From positions 1 through 58,834 of the forward strand of contig JAEXGT010000024.1 in NCBI GenBank assembly GCA_023450615.1: a DNA stretch of 58,834 nucleotides, given 5' to 3'. The notes under the pieces were generated by a model. The model searched no databases and was not told where the DNA came from. It saw only the letters and a program-made list of their open reading frames with translations. Origin of the DNA: Pseudomonadota bacterium (GTDB lineage Bacteria > Pseudomonadota > Alphaproteobacteria > Rhizobiales > Beijerinckiaceae). Of the stretch, positions 10,720 through 17,446 are shown one piece after another. The translations under genes and the position numbers were made by a program. How positions within the stretch are numbered: position 1 is the first letter of the stretch; every line of letters begins with the position of its first letter.

Positions 10720-10749
10720 GCGCCCCGGACAAACCGGGGCGCTCTTTTT
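10720..10749. terminator. Bidirectional intrinsic terminator between ltaE and hsp20
   Basis: Arms GCGCCCCGG (10720-10728) and CCGGGGCGC (10734-10742) with loop ACAAA, followed by TCTTTTT on the plus strand and preceded by AAAG, so it can serve both convergent genes. Confidence 0.85.
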
Positions 10750-10806
10750 ATGTCTGATGGGTTCTCTCGCGCGACCTCAGGAGTGAGGGGACGTCAAGCA
10801 AGCTGC

Positions 10807-11265
10807 TTACGCGGCCCGCTTGGCCTCGATGGCCTGAGCGCCGTTGGAGGAAATCGGGATGAGCTTCGGCTTCTTGGCCTCGGGCAACTCGCGGACGAGG
10901 TCGAGGTGGAGCAGGCCGTTCTCGAGGCTGGCACCCGTCACCTGGACGCCGTCGGCCAGCTGGAAGCGCCGGTCGAAGCTGCGGGCCGCGATGCCCTGAT
11001 GAAGCACTTCAGCCTTGCGCTCTTCATTGGGCTTCTTCTCGCCGCGCACGGAGAGGGTGTTTTCCTTGACCTCGATGGTGAGGTCCTGATCGGTAAAGCC
11101 GGCGACCGCGACCGAGATGCGATAGGCATTCTCGCCGGTGCGCTCGATGTTGTAGGGCGGGTAGCTCGGGGCCGCATCAACGCTGACCATCTGGTCGAGC
11201 ATCGAGAACAGGCGGTCAAAGCCGACCGTGTTGCGGTAAAGCGGAGCAAGATCGAACTGACGCAT
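10807..11265 (-). CDS. hsp20: Small heat-shock protein, Hsp20/IbpA type (alpha-crystallin domain)
   Basis: ATP-independent holdase that keeps unfolding proteins soluble in the cytoplasm. The product is 152 residues. A short N-terminal arm with YRNTVGFDRLFSMLD is the class A (IbpA-like) signature of alphaproteobacterial sHsps. The alpha-crystallin domain covers about 35-125 (YRISVAVAGFTDQDLTIEV, then SFDRRFQLADGVQVTGASLENGLLHLDL), and a C-terminal L-I-P-I motif (KLIPISS) serves oligomer contacts. AGGAG precedes the ATG but lies inside a hairpin, as expected of the ROSE thermometer found just upstream. The gene stands alone, divergent from the hydrolase gene starting at 11458. Confidence 0.96.
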   Translation of the reverse strand: MRQFDLAPLYRNTVGFDRLFSMLDQMVSVDAAPSYPPYNIERTGENAYRISVAVAGFTDQDLTIEVKENTLSVRGEKKPNEERKAEVLHQGIAARSFDRRFQLADGVQVTGASLENGLLHLDLVRELPEAKKPKLIPISSNGAQAIEAKRAA

Positions 11266-11329
11266 GGCATATTCTCCTTAGAAGCAACATGCAGTTTTCA
11301 GAAGGATCCACCTTTCAAAGGCTGGATCC
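11266..11329 (-). promoter_or_regulatory. ROSE-type RNA thermometer in the hsp20 5' leader
   Basis: On the minus strand, just before the hsp20 ATG, the sequence GCATGTTGCTTC pairs with AGGAGAATATGC (11267-11292). It leaves a single G bulged opposite the Shine-Dalgarno; the UUGCU block with this bulge is the hallmark of ROSE elements. A second, very stable hairpin lies upstream (GGATCCA / TGGATCC arms, 11304-11329, extended by CCTTT/AAAGG). Family knowledge: ROSE elements repress translation of rhizobial small heat-shock genes at normal temperature and melt on heat shock. The assignment is by motif and geometry only. Confidence 0.75.
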
Positions 11330-11457
11330 GTAAGCCGTGACGCCAAATGGCCGCCACAGCTTGGATGTGGGGAGGGGAGAGTTTGCGTTCAAGAGGCTCG
11401 CCCTCGGCGGCAAAAGCGCCCTATATAGAAGGCAGTAGCCCTCTCGTGAGACCCGCC

Positions 11458-12441
11458 GTGGAATTCTTCCCGACCCCCGATAATCCCGTGCCCGGCGAGC
11501 CTGTGCTCACCAGCATCACTACCTCCGATGGCATCGCTCTGCGCGTCGCTTATTGGCAGGCTGAGACCGACCAGCCCAAGGGCACGGTCTGCGTGCTGCA
11601 TGGCCGGGCCGAGTTCATCGAGAAGTATTTCGAGACGGTGAGCGATCTTCTGAAGCGAGGCTTTGCCGTGGTGACCTTCGACTGGCGCGGGCAGGGGCTC
11701 TCGGGCAGGCAGGTGAAGAACCCGCGCAAGGGGCATGTGCGCCGCTTCGCCGATTACCGGCGCGATATCGAGGCCGTGCGCGACCAGATTCTGATGCCGC
11801 ACATGCCGGAGCCGCATTTCGCGCTCGCCCATTCCATGGGCGGGGCGATTGCGCTCAACGCGGCTTATGAGAGCTGGCTGCCGTTCCGCCGCCTCGTCAC
11901 GACGACGCCGATGATCGCGCTCTCCATCGTCAGGCGAACGGGCGGCGCGACTTTCCTGGCGCGCAGCTTGAGGCTTCTGGGATTCGGCAAGATGTTCGTT
12001 CCCGGCGGCGGCGAAACATCGGTTTCGACCTTGCCGTTCAAGGATAACCGTCTCACCAGCGACCCGGTGCGCTATGCCCGCAACGCCGATGCGGCGACCG
12101 CCATCGGGCCGGGCGCCATCGGCGCGCCGACGGTGGCGTGGATGGATTCGGCCTTCCGCTTCATGAAGTGCTTCACCGCGCCGAACTATGCGCTGAAAAT
12201 CCGCCTGCCGACGCTCATCATAGCGGCGGGCGACGATCCCGTCTGCGCGACGCCGGCGACGGAGCGTTTCGCGGCCCGGCTGAAGGCGGGCCATGCCATC
12301 GTGATCCCCGGCGCGCGCCACGAGATACTGATGGAGCGCGACAGCATCCGCGAGCAGTTCTGGGCCGCCTTCGATGCGTTCATTCCCGGAACGCCGGACC
12401 CGGTTTACGAGCCGAAGGCAGAGCTCGAAACTACCGGCTGA
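11458..12441 (+). CDS. Alpha/beta hydrolase, lysophospholipase (PldB)-like
   Basis: Probable lysophospholipase or monoacylglycerol-lipase-like esterase. The ORF is open from 11347, but the upstream part overlaps the divergent hsp20 promoter. Similarity to the family begins at EFFPTPDNPVPGEP, so the GTG at 11458 is chosen (327 residues). The nucleophile elbow is LAHSMGGA with Ser126. Candidate acid and base lie in AAGDDPVC and GARHEIL near the C-terminus. FVVTFDWRGQGLSG is typical of the lysophospholipase group. The gene converges with hisN and overlaps it by 11 bases. Substrate is not determinable from sequence. Confidence 0.82.
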   Translation: MEFFPTPDNPVPGEPVLTSITTSDGIALRVAYWQAETDQPKGTVCVLHGRAEFIEKYFETVSDLLKRGFAVVTFDWRGQGLSGRQVKNPRKGHVRRFADYRRDIEAVRDQILMPHMPEPHFALAHSMGGAIALNAAYESWLPFRRLVTTTPMIALSIVRRTGGATFLARSLRLLGFGKMFVPGGGETSVSTLPFKDNRLTSDPVRYARNADAATAIGPGAIGAPTVAWMDSAFRFMKCFTAPNYALKIRLPTLIIAAGDDPVCATPATERFAARLKAGHAIVIPGARHEILMERDSIREQFWAAFDAFIPGTPDPVYEPKAELETTG

Positions 12442-13213
12442 GCAGCTCGACGGCTGCGGCGTGGACCCGGCGGTCGCCCGCAGCCACGATGCGCCCGCCT
12501 TGGGCGGCTGATCCACCGTCCCAGGTGGTGACGATGCCGCCCGCTCCCTCGATGATCGGAACCAGCGCCGCGATGTCGTAGGGCTTGAGGCCCGATTCCA
12601 CGACAAGGTCGATATGACCGGCGGCGAGCATGCAATAGGCATAGCAATCGCAGCCATAGCGGGCGAGGCGGGCGACGCTCTCCACCCGGTCATAGGCGCG
12701 CAGATCATCCCCGGAGAAAAGGCGCGGGCTCGTGGTGGAGATCACCGCGTCCTTCAGCGAGGCGCAGCGGCGGGTCATGAGTTTCCGCTCTCCGCCGGGG
12801 CCGCGATAGGTCGAGCTGCCGCCATCGCCGAAGAAGCGCTCGCCCGTGAAAGGCTGGTGCATCATGCCGAAAACGGGGCGGCCCTTATAGGTGAGGCCGA
12901 TGAGCGTGCCCCAGGTGGGCAGGCCCGCGATGAAGGCGCGGGTGCCGTCGATGGGATCGAGAACCCAGACATAATCGGCATCCGTGTTCTCGGACCCGAA
13001 TTCCTCCCCGATGATGCCGTGGGTGGGGAAGCTCTGCTTGATCCGATGGCGGATGGCTACTTCGGCGGCCCGGTCCGCTTCCGTCACCGGGTCGAAGGCC
13101 CCGCCGCGGGATTTGTCCTCCGTCGCGATGGCCGTGCGGAAGAACGGCAGGATCGCCTGTCCGGACGAGGTGGCGAGCTCGTTGACGAAATGCGTGAAGT
13201 CGATGAGCCCCAT
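12431..13213 (-). CDS. hisN: Inositol-monophosphatase-family phosphatase, probable histidinol-phosphatase HisN
   Basis: Mg2+-dependent phosphatase of the IMPase fold. The metal-binding motifs are all visible: EEFGSE, WVLDPIDGTRAFIAGLPTWG and, toward the C-terminus, KPYDIAALVPIIEGAGG. The DPIDGTRAFIxG version with WGTLIGL is more like the HisN-type histidinol-phosphatases of actinobacteria and alphaproteobacteria than SuhB or CysQ, so a role in histidine biosynthesis is likely but inferred. The product is 260 residues, the usual length. It is a monocistronic minus-strand gene converging with the hydrolase gene. CysQ-like or generic sugar phosphatase activity is the alternative. Confidence 0.83.
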   Translation of the reverse strand: MGLIDFTHFVNELATSSGQAILPFFRTAIATEDKSRGGAFDPVTEADRAAEVAIRHRIKQSFPTHGIIGEEFGSENTDADYVWVLDPIDGTRAFIAGLPTWGTLIGLTYKGRPVFGMMHQPFTGERFFGDGGSSTYRGPGGERKLMTRRCASLKDAVISTTSPRLFSGDDLRAYDRVESVARLARYGCDCYAYCMLAAGHIDLVVESGLKPYDIAALVPIIEGAGGIVTTWDGGSAAQGGRIVAAGDRRVHAAAVELLSR

Positions 13214-13305
13214 GCCCGGATGTCCTCTTTAACCTTTTGGCGGCCTTGGCCTGCCGTCGCTCCGCTTTTATCAAGCGGTGGGCGCGCGGCAAGGGTATCG
13301 GCCCC

Positions 13306-13325
13306 AAAAGCGGGAAACCGCTTTT
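13306..13325. repeat. Short palindrome with A/T flanks
   Basis: AAAAGCGG / CCGCTTTT around a GAAA loop, between hisN and the MFS gene. This sequence recurs commonly in rhizobial intergenic regions. On either strand the T-run is short, so terminator activity is uncertain. Confidence 0.55.
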
Positions 13326-13360
13326 GAGAGAGACCCTTCCGAGGCTCCTGTCTCGATCAG

Positions 13361-13407
13361 CGCATCGTTTTGCGCGTAAAACCGGGACCACTTTTTCGCA
13401 CGATGCG
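13361..13407. repeat. Intergenic palindrome of rhizobial REP type
   Basis: Outer arms CGCATCG (13361-13367) and CGATGCG (13401-13407), inner arms TGCG and CGCA, enclosing an A/C-rich core with AAAACCGGGACCACTTTT. This resembles the widespread rhizobial palindrome beginning GCATCGTTTTGCG. It lies 35 bases upstream of the MFS start. Confidence 0.6.
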
Positions 13408-13441
13408 CAATGAATAGCAGCGCGATAAGGACACGAGACAG

Positions 13442-14701
13442 ATGGATTCTGCAGCCAAGGTTGCCCCGACACGCTCGGAAGCGGCCGTGTTTCTCATCGC
13501 CTCGCTGGTGGCGCTCTATGCGGTGAGCCAGTTCCTGCGCAACTCCGTCGGCGTCATTGCCAACGACCTCGCTCGGGAATTGTCGTTGTCCGCCACCCAG
13601 ACGGGCCTTCTGTCGAGCGCCTTCTTCCTCACCTTCGCGGCCGTGCAGATCCCCGTCGGCATCCTCATCGACCGCTACGGGCCCAAGCGCGTGATGCTGG
13701 CCACATCCGTGATCGCCGTCATCGGAACGGTGCTGTTTGCGCTTGCCCCCTCGGCCGCCGCGCTGATTGCCGCCCGCGCCCTCATGGGGCTCGGCTGCTC
13801 CACTTTCTTCGTGGGCCCGCTCGTCATCTATGCCCGGCGCTTTCCGCCGGAGCGCTTCGCGGGGCTCACGAGCATTCAGATGGGCGGGGCGAATCTCGGG
13901 ACGCTGGCCGCGACGGCGCCGCTTGCTGCCTCGTCCGCCGTCATCGGCTGGCGGGGCTCCTTCCTGGCGGTTGCGGCCATCGCCGTGGTTCTGATCCTCG
14001 TGATCGTGGTTGCGGTGCCCAAGGATACCGCCCCAGGGAAGGGGCGGGAGAGCTGGGCCGATGCATTCCGGGGCGTGGCCGCCGCTGTGAAGGTGCCGTC
14101 CTTCCGGTCGGTCTTCTTCATGCATCTCACCACCTATTCCTGCTTCGTCTCCATTGTGGGCCTCTGGGGCGGGCCTTGGCTGACGGATGTGCACGGAGCG
14201 GATCTTTCCACACGCGGCAACATCCTGCTCCTTGGCGCAGGGGCGCAGATCTGCGGCATGTTTCTTTGGGGCGCGATGGACCGCTTCTGGGGCAGCTACA
14301 AGCGCCCGGTCCTCATCGGCGGCTCGATGGCGGTCGTGCTGATGGCGGTTCTGGTCTTCGTGCCTCTGAACCTGGCACTAGTCTCCGTCTGGTTCGTGCT
14401 CTTCGGCTTGAGCGTTTCCTGCACGCCCATTCTGACCTCGCACGGAAAGTCTCTGTTTCCATCCCACCTGACGGGCCGAGGCATCACGCTGATGAATATC
14501 GGCACCATGGGCGGCGCATTCCTGTCCCAGAGCGTGACGGGCGTGCTGATCGATCTCATGGGGCGCTCGGAGACGGGCGGGTATTCGCCTGAGGGATACC
14601 GTCTCGTCTTCGCGGCTTTGGGCTCCTGGCTTCTTCTGAGCCTGTTCTTTTATCTCAAGGCTATCGACCCACATCCAACCAGACATGCAGCGAAAGCATA
14701 G
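13442..14701 (+). CDS. Major facilitator superfamily transporter
   Basis: Inner-membrane secondary transporter of 419 residues with about 12 hydrophobic segments. The loop between TM2 and TM3 reads GILIDRYGPKRVML, the MFS signature (GxxxDRxGxR/K). It falls broadly in the NarK/oxalate-type or sugar-phosphate-permease-like MFS groups, but nothing in the sequence or neighbours fixes the substrate. It is monocistronic, and its 3' end is followed by a candidate sRNA whose terminator may also serve this gene. Confidence 0.88.
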   Translation: MDSAAKVAPTRSEAAVFLIASLVALYAVSQFLRNSVGVIANDLARELSLSATQTGLLSSAFFLTFAAVQIPVGILIDRYGPKRVMLATSVIAVIGTVLFALAPSAAALIAARALMGLGCSTFFVGPLVIYARRFPPERFAGLTSIQMGGANLGTLAATAPLAASSAVIGWRGSFLAVAAIAVVLILVIVVAVPKDTAPGKGRESWADAFRGVAAAVKVPSFRSVFFMHLTTYSCFVSIVGLWGGPWLTDVHGADLSTRGNILLLGAGAQICGMFLWGAMDRFWGSYKRPVLIGGSMAVVLMAVLVFVPLNLALVSVWFVLFGLSVSCTPILTSHGKSLFPSHLTGRGITLMNIGTMGGAFLSQSVTGVLIDLMGRSETGGYSPEGYRLVFAALGSWLLLSLFFYLKAIDPHPTRHAAKA

Positions 14702-14754
14702 CAAATCGGGAATTTCTTATTGATTCTTGTGCAGCGCGAAGCCATTATTGCAGT

Positions 14755-14847
14755 GCGATATGGCGATGGCGTCGCCTTATCGTAGCCCTTCTTGGGCGTT
14801 TCCTCCCTAAACTTCGGGCTGCTGGCAACGGCGGCCTTTTTCTTTTT
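14755..14847 (+). ncRNA. Candidate trans-acting sRNA with anti-Shine-Dalgarno motif (AbcR/alpha-r15-like)
   Basis: In a 167-base gap between convergent genes the plus strand shows sRNA architecture. A possible promoter is TTGATT (14720-14725), a 17-base spacer and CATTAT (14743-14748). A first hairpin has arms GGCGA (14762-14766) and TCGCC (14772-14776). GCCC/GGGC form a second (14785-14797). A single-stranded stretch containing TTTCCTCCCTAAA (14799-14811) could pair with ribosome-binding sites. The terminator pairs GGCTGC with GCGGCC and ends TTTTTCTTTTT (14837-14847). Exposed CUCCC loops and this size are features of the AbcR family that controls ABC-transporter mRNAs in Rhizobiales. The family match is from memory and unverified. 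The terminator could alternatively be just that of the MFS gene. Confidence 0.5.
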
Positions 14848-14868
14848 GGGCTTGGCGTCGGGAGGGTC

Positions 14869-15759
14869 TCATTCTGCCGCGATGCGCCGGGTCGTGAATT
14901 CGCCTTCGAGATCGGCAATGACTTGGGCGAAGGCCTGGGTCAGATCGTCCGCAAGCACCGCGAAGGCCGGCTTCTTCTCCATGCTGCGCTCGTCCATGTA
15001 GAGCGCCCGGTTGATTTCCACCTGAAGCGCATGCCGCCCGAGGGCCGGCTCCCCGTAATGCTCGGTGATGAAGCCGCCGGCATAGGGTTTATTGCGAACC
15101 ACGGTGTAGCCCCGTCCCCGCAGCGCCGCTTCCACGAGGTCGATCAGCAGGGTGTGGCACGAGGTGCCGTAGCGGTCTCCCAGAACGATATCGGCCCGTG
15201 TCCCGTCATCCCGGCTCACGCTGGAGGAGGGCATGGAATGGCAATCGATGAGGATCGCATGGCCGAACAGGTCTACGGTGCGCCGCAGGAGCTGGCGCAG
15301 GGCCCGGTGATAGGGCTTGTAGAGCCATTCGATGCGATGGAGAGCCTCATTCACGGACAGTCGCGAATGGTAGATCTCCTGTCCGTCGGCGACGATGCGG
15401 GGGATGGTGCCGAGGCCGCCCGCAACCCGCATGGAACGGGTATTGGCAAAAGGCGGCAGCCTGCCGTCGAACATGCGGGAATCGAGTTCGTAGGGCTCCC
15501 GGTTGAGGTCGAGATAGGCACGTGGGAACCGGGCCGCCAGCAAGGGCGCCCCCAGCTCATTGGCTGAGGCAAAGAGCTCATCCACATAGGCGTCCTCCGA
15601 CCGGCGCAGGGCTACGCTGTCCAGGCGCGAGGCCGCCAGGAACGAGGCCGGGTAGACGGCGCCCGCATGGGGGGCGTTGAAGACGAAAGGTATCGTCTGC
15701 GCCGGAGGCTCGCTGAGGACAAAGGGGGGATCGAACTCGTCGACGATGGCTGGCCGCAT
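14869..15759 (-). CDS. N-formylglutamate amidohydrolase family protein (HutG-like)
   Basis: Zn-dependent amidohydrolase that would release formate (or another acyl group) from N-formyl-L-glutamate, the last step of one histidine-degradation route. Visible motifs: FVFNAPHAGAVYP (metal-binding His), RAYLDLNREPYELD, LIDCHSMPS and the C-terminal LQVEINRALYMDE. The ATG at 15759 (MRPAIVDEFDPPF, 296 residues) is preferred because homology starts there; an upstream ATG at 15828 would add 23 residues of unrelated character. It lies divergent from cpdR. No hut genes are nearby, so a different acyl-amino-acid substrate is possible. Confidence 0.85.
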   Translation of the reverse strand: MRPAIVDEFDPPFVLSEPPAQTIPFVFNAPHAGAVYPASFLAASRLDSVALRRSEDAYVDELFASANELGAPLLAARFPRAYLDLNREPYELDSRMFDGRLPPFANTRSMRVAGGLGTIPRIVADGQEIYHSRLSVNEALHRIEWLYKPYHRALRQLLRRTVDLFGHAILIDCHSMPSSSVSRDDGTRADIVLGDRYGTSCHTLLIDLVEAALRGRGYTVVRNKPYAGGFITEHYGEPALGRHALQVEINRALYMDERSMEKKPAFAVLADDLTQAFAQVIADLEGEFTTRRIAAE

Positions 15760-15933
15760 GAAAACAGGTGTTCTGGAAAAGAAATGGGCGTTTGGCGCTA
15801 GTGTAAGGCAGCGGAGCCGCCTGTCCATGACAATATCGATGGCGCGCTGCGTCCTTCTTTCACGGGTTATTTACCCTTCGGGCGGCATGAAGGTTCTTAA
15901 ATTCATTCGCCACGATTCGGGGCTTGGCAGCCG

Positions 15934-16290
15934 ATGAAGATTCTTCTCGCTGAAGACGACAACGATATGAGGCGCTTTCTGGTGAAGGCGCTGGAGAACG
16001 CAGGCTACGAGGTAGCCCCGTTCGATAACGGCCTTTCCGCCTACAACCGCCTGCGGGAGGAGCCCTTCGAGCTTCTCCTGACGGACATCGTCATGCCGGA
16101 AATGGACGGCATCGAGCTGGCCCGCCGGGCCACTGAGCTCGATCCGGACATGAAGGTCATGTTCATCACCGGCTTTGCCGCCGTGGCCCTGAACCCGGAT
16201 TCTCAGGCTCCGAAGGATGCGAAGGTGCTTTCCAAGCCCTTCCACCTGCGCGACCTGGTGAGCGAGGTCGAGAAAATGATGGCAGCCTAA
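15934..16290 (+). CDS. cpdR: Single-domain response regulator CpdR
   Basis: Receiver-only protein of 118 residues. In Caulobacter and Sinorhizobium the unphosphorylated form localises ClpXP to the cell pole and primes degradation of CtrA and other cell-cycle proteins; it is phosphorylated through the CckA-ChpT relay (established for the family). Conserved residues: acidic pair Asp8/Asp9, phospho-acceptor Asp51 (LLLTDIVMPEMDGIELA), Thr79 in FITGFAA and Lys101 in LSKPFHLRDLV. The sequence FITGFAAVAL and the C-terminal HLRDLV are close to known CpdR proteins, which makes this more than a generic CheY. The order amidohydrolase - cpdR - tRNA-Val is, to my knowledge, common in Hyphomicrobiales. Confidence 0.93.
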   Translation: MKILLAEDDNDMRRFLVKALENAGYEVAPFDNGLSAYNRLREEPFELLLTDIVMPEMDGIELARRATELDPDMKVMFITGFAAVALNPDSQAPKDAKVLSKPFHLRDLVSEVEKMMAA

Positions 16291-16381
16291 AAAAGGTTGC
16301 CGATCATGACTTGCGCATATGCCCGCTTCTGGGTATATCGCCCCCACAGCCGAAGCGGGACGTCAAACATCACCGTTTCCC

Positions 16382-16456
16382 GGGCGCGTAGCTCAGCGGG
16401 AGAGCACTACGTTGACATCGTAGGGGTCGCTGGTTCGATCCCAGCCGCGCCCACCA
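16382..16456 (+). tRNA. tRNA-Val (anticodon GAC)
   Basis: Full cloverleaf: acceptor arms GGGCGCG (16382-16388) and CGCGCCC (16446-16452), discriminator A and encoded CCA (16454-16456). The D-arm has GCTC/GAGC, the anticodon stem is CTACG/CGTAG with loop TTGACAT giving anticodon GAC, and the T-arm contains GGTTCGATCC. Reads GUC/GUU valine codons. Confidence 0.97.
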
Positions 16457-16498
16457 TTTCTTTTTCCGGCCTTCCCGAGAGGCCGCAGGAGACCGGAT

Positions 16499-16624
16499 AT
16501 GAAGATCCGTAACTCGTTGAAGTCGATCCGCGGCCGTCACCGCGACAACCAGCTGGTTCGTCGCAAGGGCCGGGTCTACATCATCAACAAGACCCAGAAG
16601 CGCTACAAGGCTCGTCAGGGCTAA
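16499..16624 (+). CDS. rpmJ: 50S ribosomal protein L36 (bL36), Zn-independent form
   Basis: A 41-residue basic protein, too short for most ORF cut-offs: begins MKIRNSLKSIRGRHRDNQLV and ends KTQKRYKARQG. It has no Cys/His zinc ligands, so it is the C-minus (YkgO-type) bL36 that is usual in alphaproteobacteria. GCAGGAG lies nine bases upstream of ATG. A small hairpin (CGGCCT/AGGCCG, about 16468-16486) sits between the tRNA and the ribosome-binding site. The tRNA and rpmJ are 42 bases apart and may be co-transcribed. A strong terminator follows at 16721. Confidence 0.96.
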   Translation: MKIRNSLKSIRGRHRDNQLVRRKGRVYIINKTQKRYKARQG

Positions 16625-16633
16625 GCATCGTGC

Positions 16634-16653
16634 GGGGAAGTGAATACTTCCCC
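16634..16653. repeat. Hairpin downstream of rpmJ
   Basis: GGGGAAGT (16634-16641) and ACTTCCCC (16646-16653) around a GAAT loop, ten bases past the rpmJ stop. It is followed by GAAAAAG rather than a T-run, so it is probably an mRNA 3' stabiliser rather than a terminator. Confidence 0.55.
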
Positions 16654-16720
16654 GAAAAAGCGATGTGACCCTAGAGCTTGTTCGCTGCGGCAACGCCGCG
16701 CACAACATTATGAATTGACG

Positions 16721-16760
16721 GCGCATGCCGGGATCCTAAAATCCCGGCATGCGCTTTTTT
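16721..16760 (+). terminator. Strong intrinsic terminator that overlaps the next gene's start codon
   Basis: Fourteen-base arms GCGCATGCCGGGAT (16721-16734) and ATCCCGGCATGCGC (16741-16754), loop CCTAAA, then TTTTTT (16755-16760). The downstream arm contains the ATG at 16749 of the following TPR gene. Confidence 0.9.
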
Positions 16761-17342
16761 GCGTTCCTGTTGACCTTAATGCTGAGCTTGGCCGCGCATC
16801 CTTTGAGTGCGCAGGAAAATGCTCGGCCCAAGCCTCCTCGGCCGCAGCTACCCGCACCCGGGCCCGCGACCTTGGATTCCCTGTTCGAACGCCTGTCCAA
16901 GGCAGGGTCCGAGCGGGAGGCGGAAGGCATATCCAAGCTGATCGAGCGGCGCTTTTCCCGCTCCGGCTCGGATACGGCGGACCTGCTTCTCAGCCGGGCC
17001 GCCGAAGCGTTCCAGGACAAAAACTTCCCGCTGGCCATCGAGCTACTGGACCGCGTGCTCGCCCTCCAGCCCAACTGGGCGGAAGCTTGGTATCGCCGGG
17101 CCACGGTGTTCTATCAGATCGACGATCCCGTCGGGGCCATGGCCGATCTCAGCCGCGCCCTGAAGATCGAGCCGCGCCATTTCAACGCCTGGACCGGGCT
17201 CGGCCATATCCTCATGGCCTCCGACGACAAGGCGCGCGCGCTCGAGGCCTATCGGCGTGTTCTGAAAATTAACCCGCAGGAATCGAGCGTCCAGACCATT
17301 GTGGACCGCTTGCTCCCCGATGTAGACGGACACGATCTCTAG
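16749..17342 (+). CDS. Exported tetratricopeptide-repeat protein
   Basis: 197 residues with signal peptide MRFFAFLLTLMLSLAAHPLSAQ, then a Pro-rich linker and three to four TPR units between about 75 and 185 (LDRVLALQPNWAEAWYRRAT, YQIDDPVGAMADLSRALKIEP, LGHILMASDDKARALEAYRRV). Probably a periplasmic scaffold; partner unknown. The ATG lies inside the 3' arm of the preceding terminator, and no Shine-Dalgarno precedes it. An internal ATG at 16779 would shorten the signal peptide. Transcription must come either from a promoter inside 16625-16720, with the start codon buried in a stem, or from read-through. Confidence 0.85.
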   Translation: MRFFAFLLTLMLSLAAHPLSAQENARPKPPRPQLPAPGPATLDSLFERLSKAGSEREAEGISKLIERRFSRSGSDTADLLLSRAAEAFQDKNFPLAIELLDRVLALQPNWAEAWYRRATVFYQIDDPVGAMADLSRALKIEPRHFNAWTGLGHILMASDDKARALEAYRRVLKINPQESSVQTIVDRLLPDVDGHDL

Positions 17343-17446
17343 AGCTGCTTCCGCTCGCGTGAAAACATCTCTTGCCTTGGTTTGCGGCGCCTGTGGCGGC
17401 GAACGGCACCGTCCTTGCCAAGATCTGCTTTAGCTCACGGTTCACG

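Noticed and set aside
10416..13327. Long plus-strand frame opposite hisN (12614-13327) and minus-strand frame opposite the hydrolase (11389-12708)
   Set aside because: Both are shadows of well-supported genes; no ribosome-binding sites or motifs.
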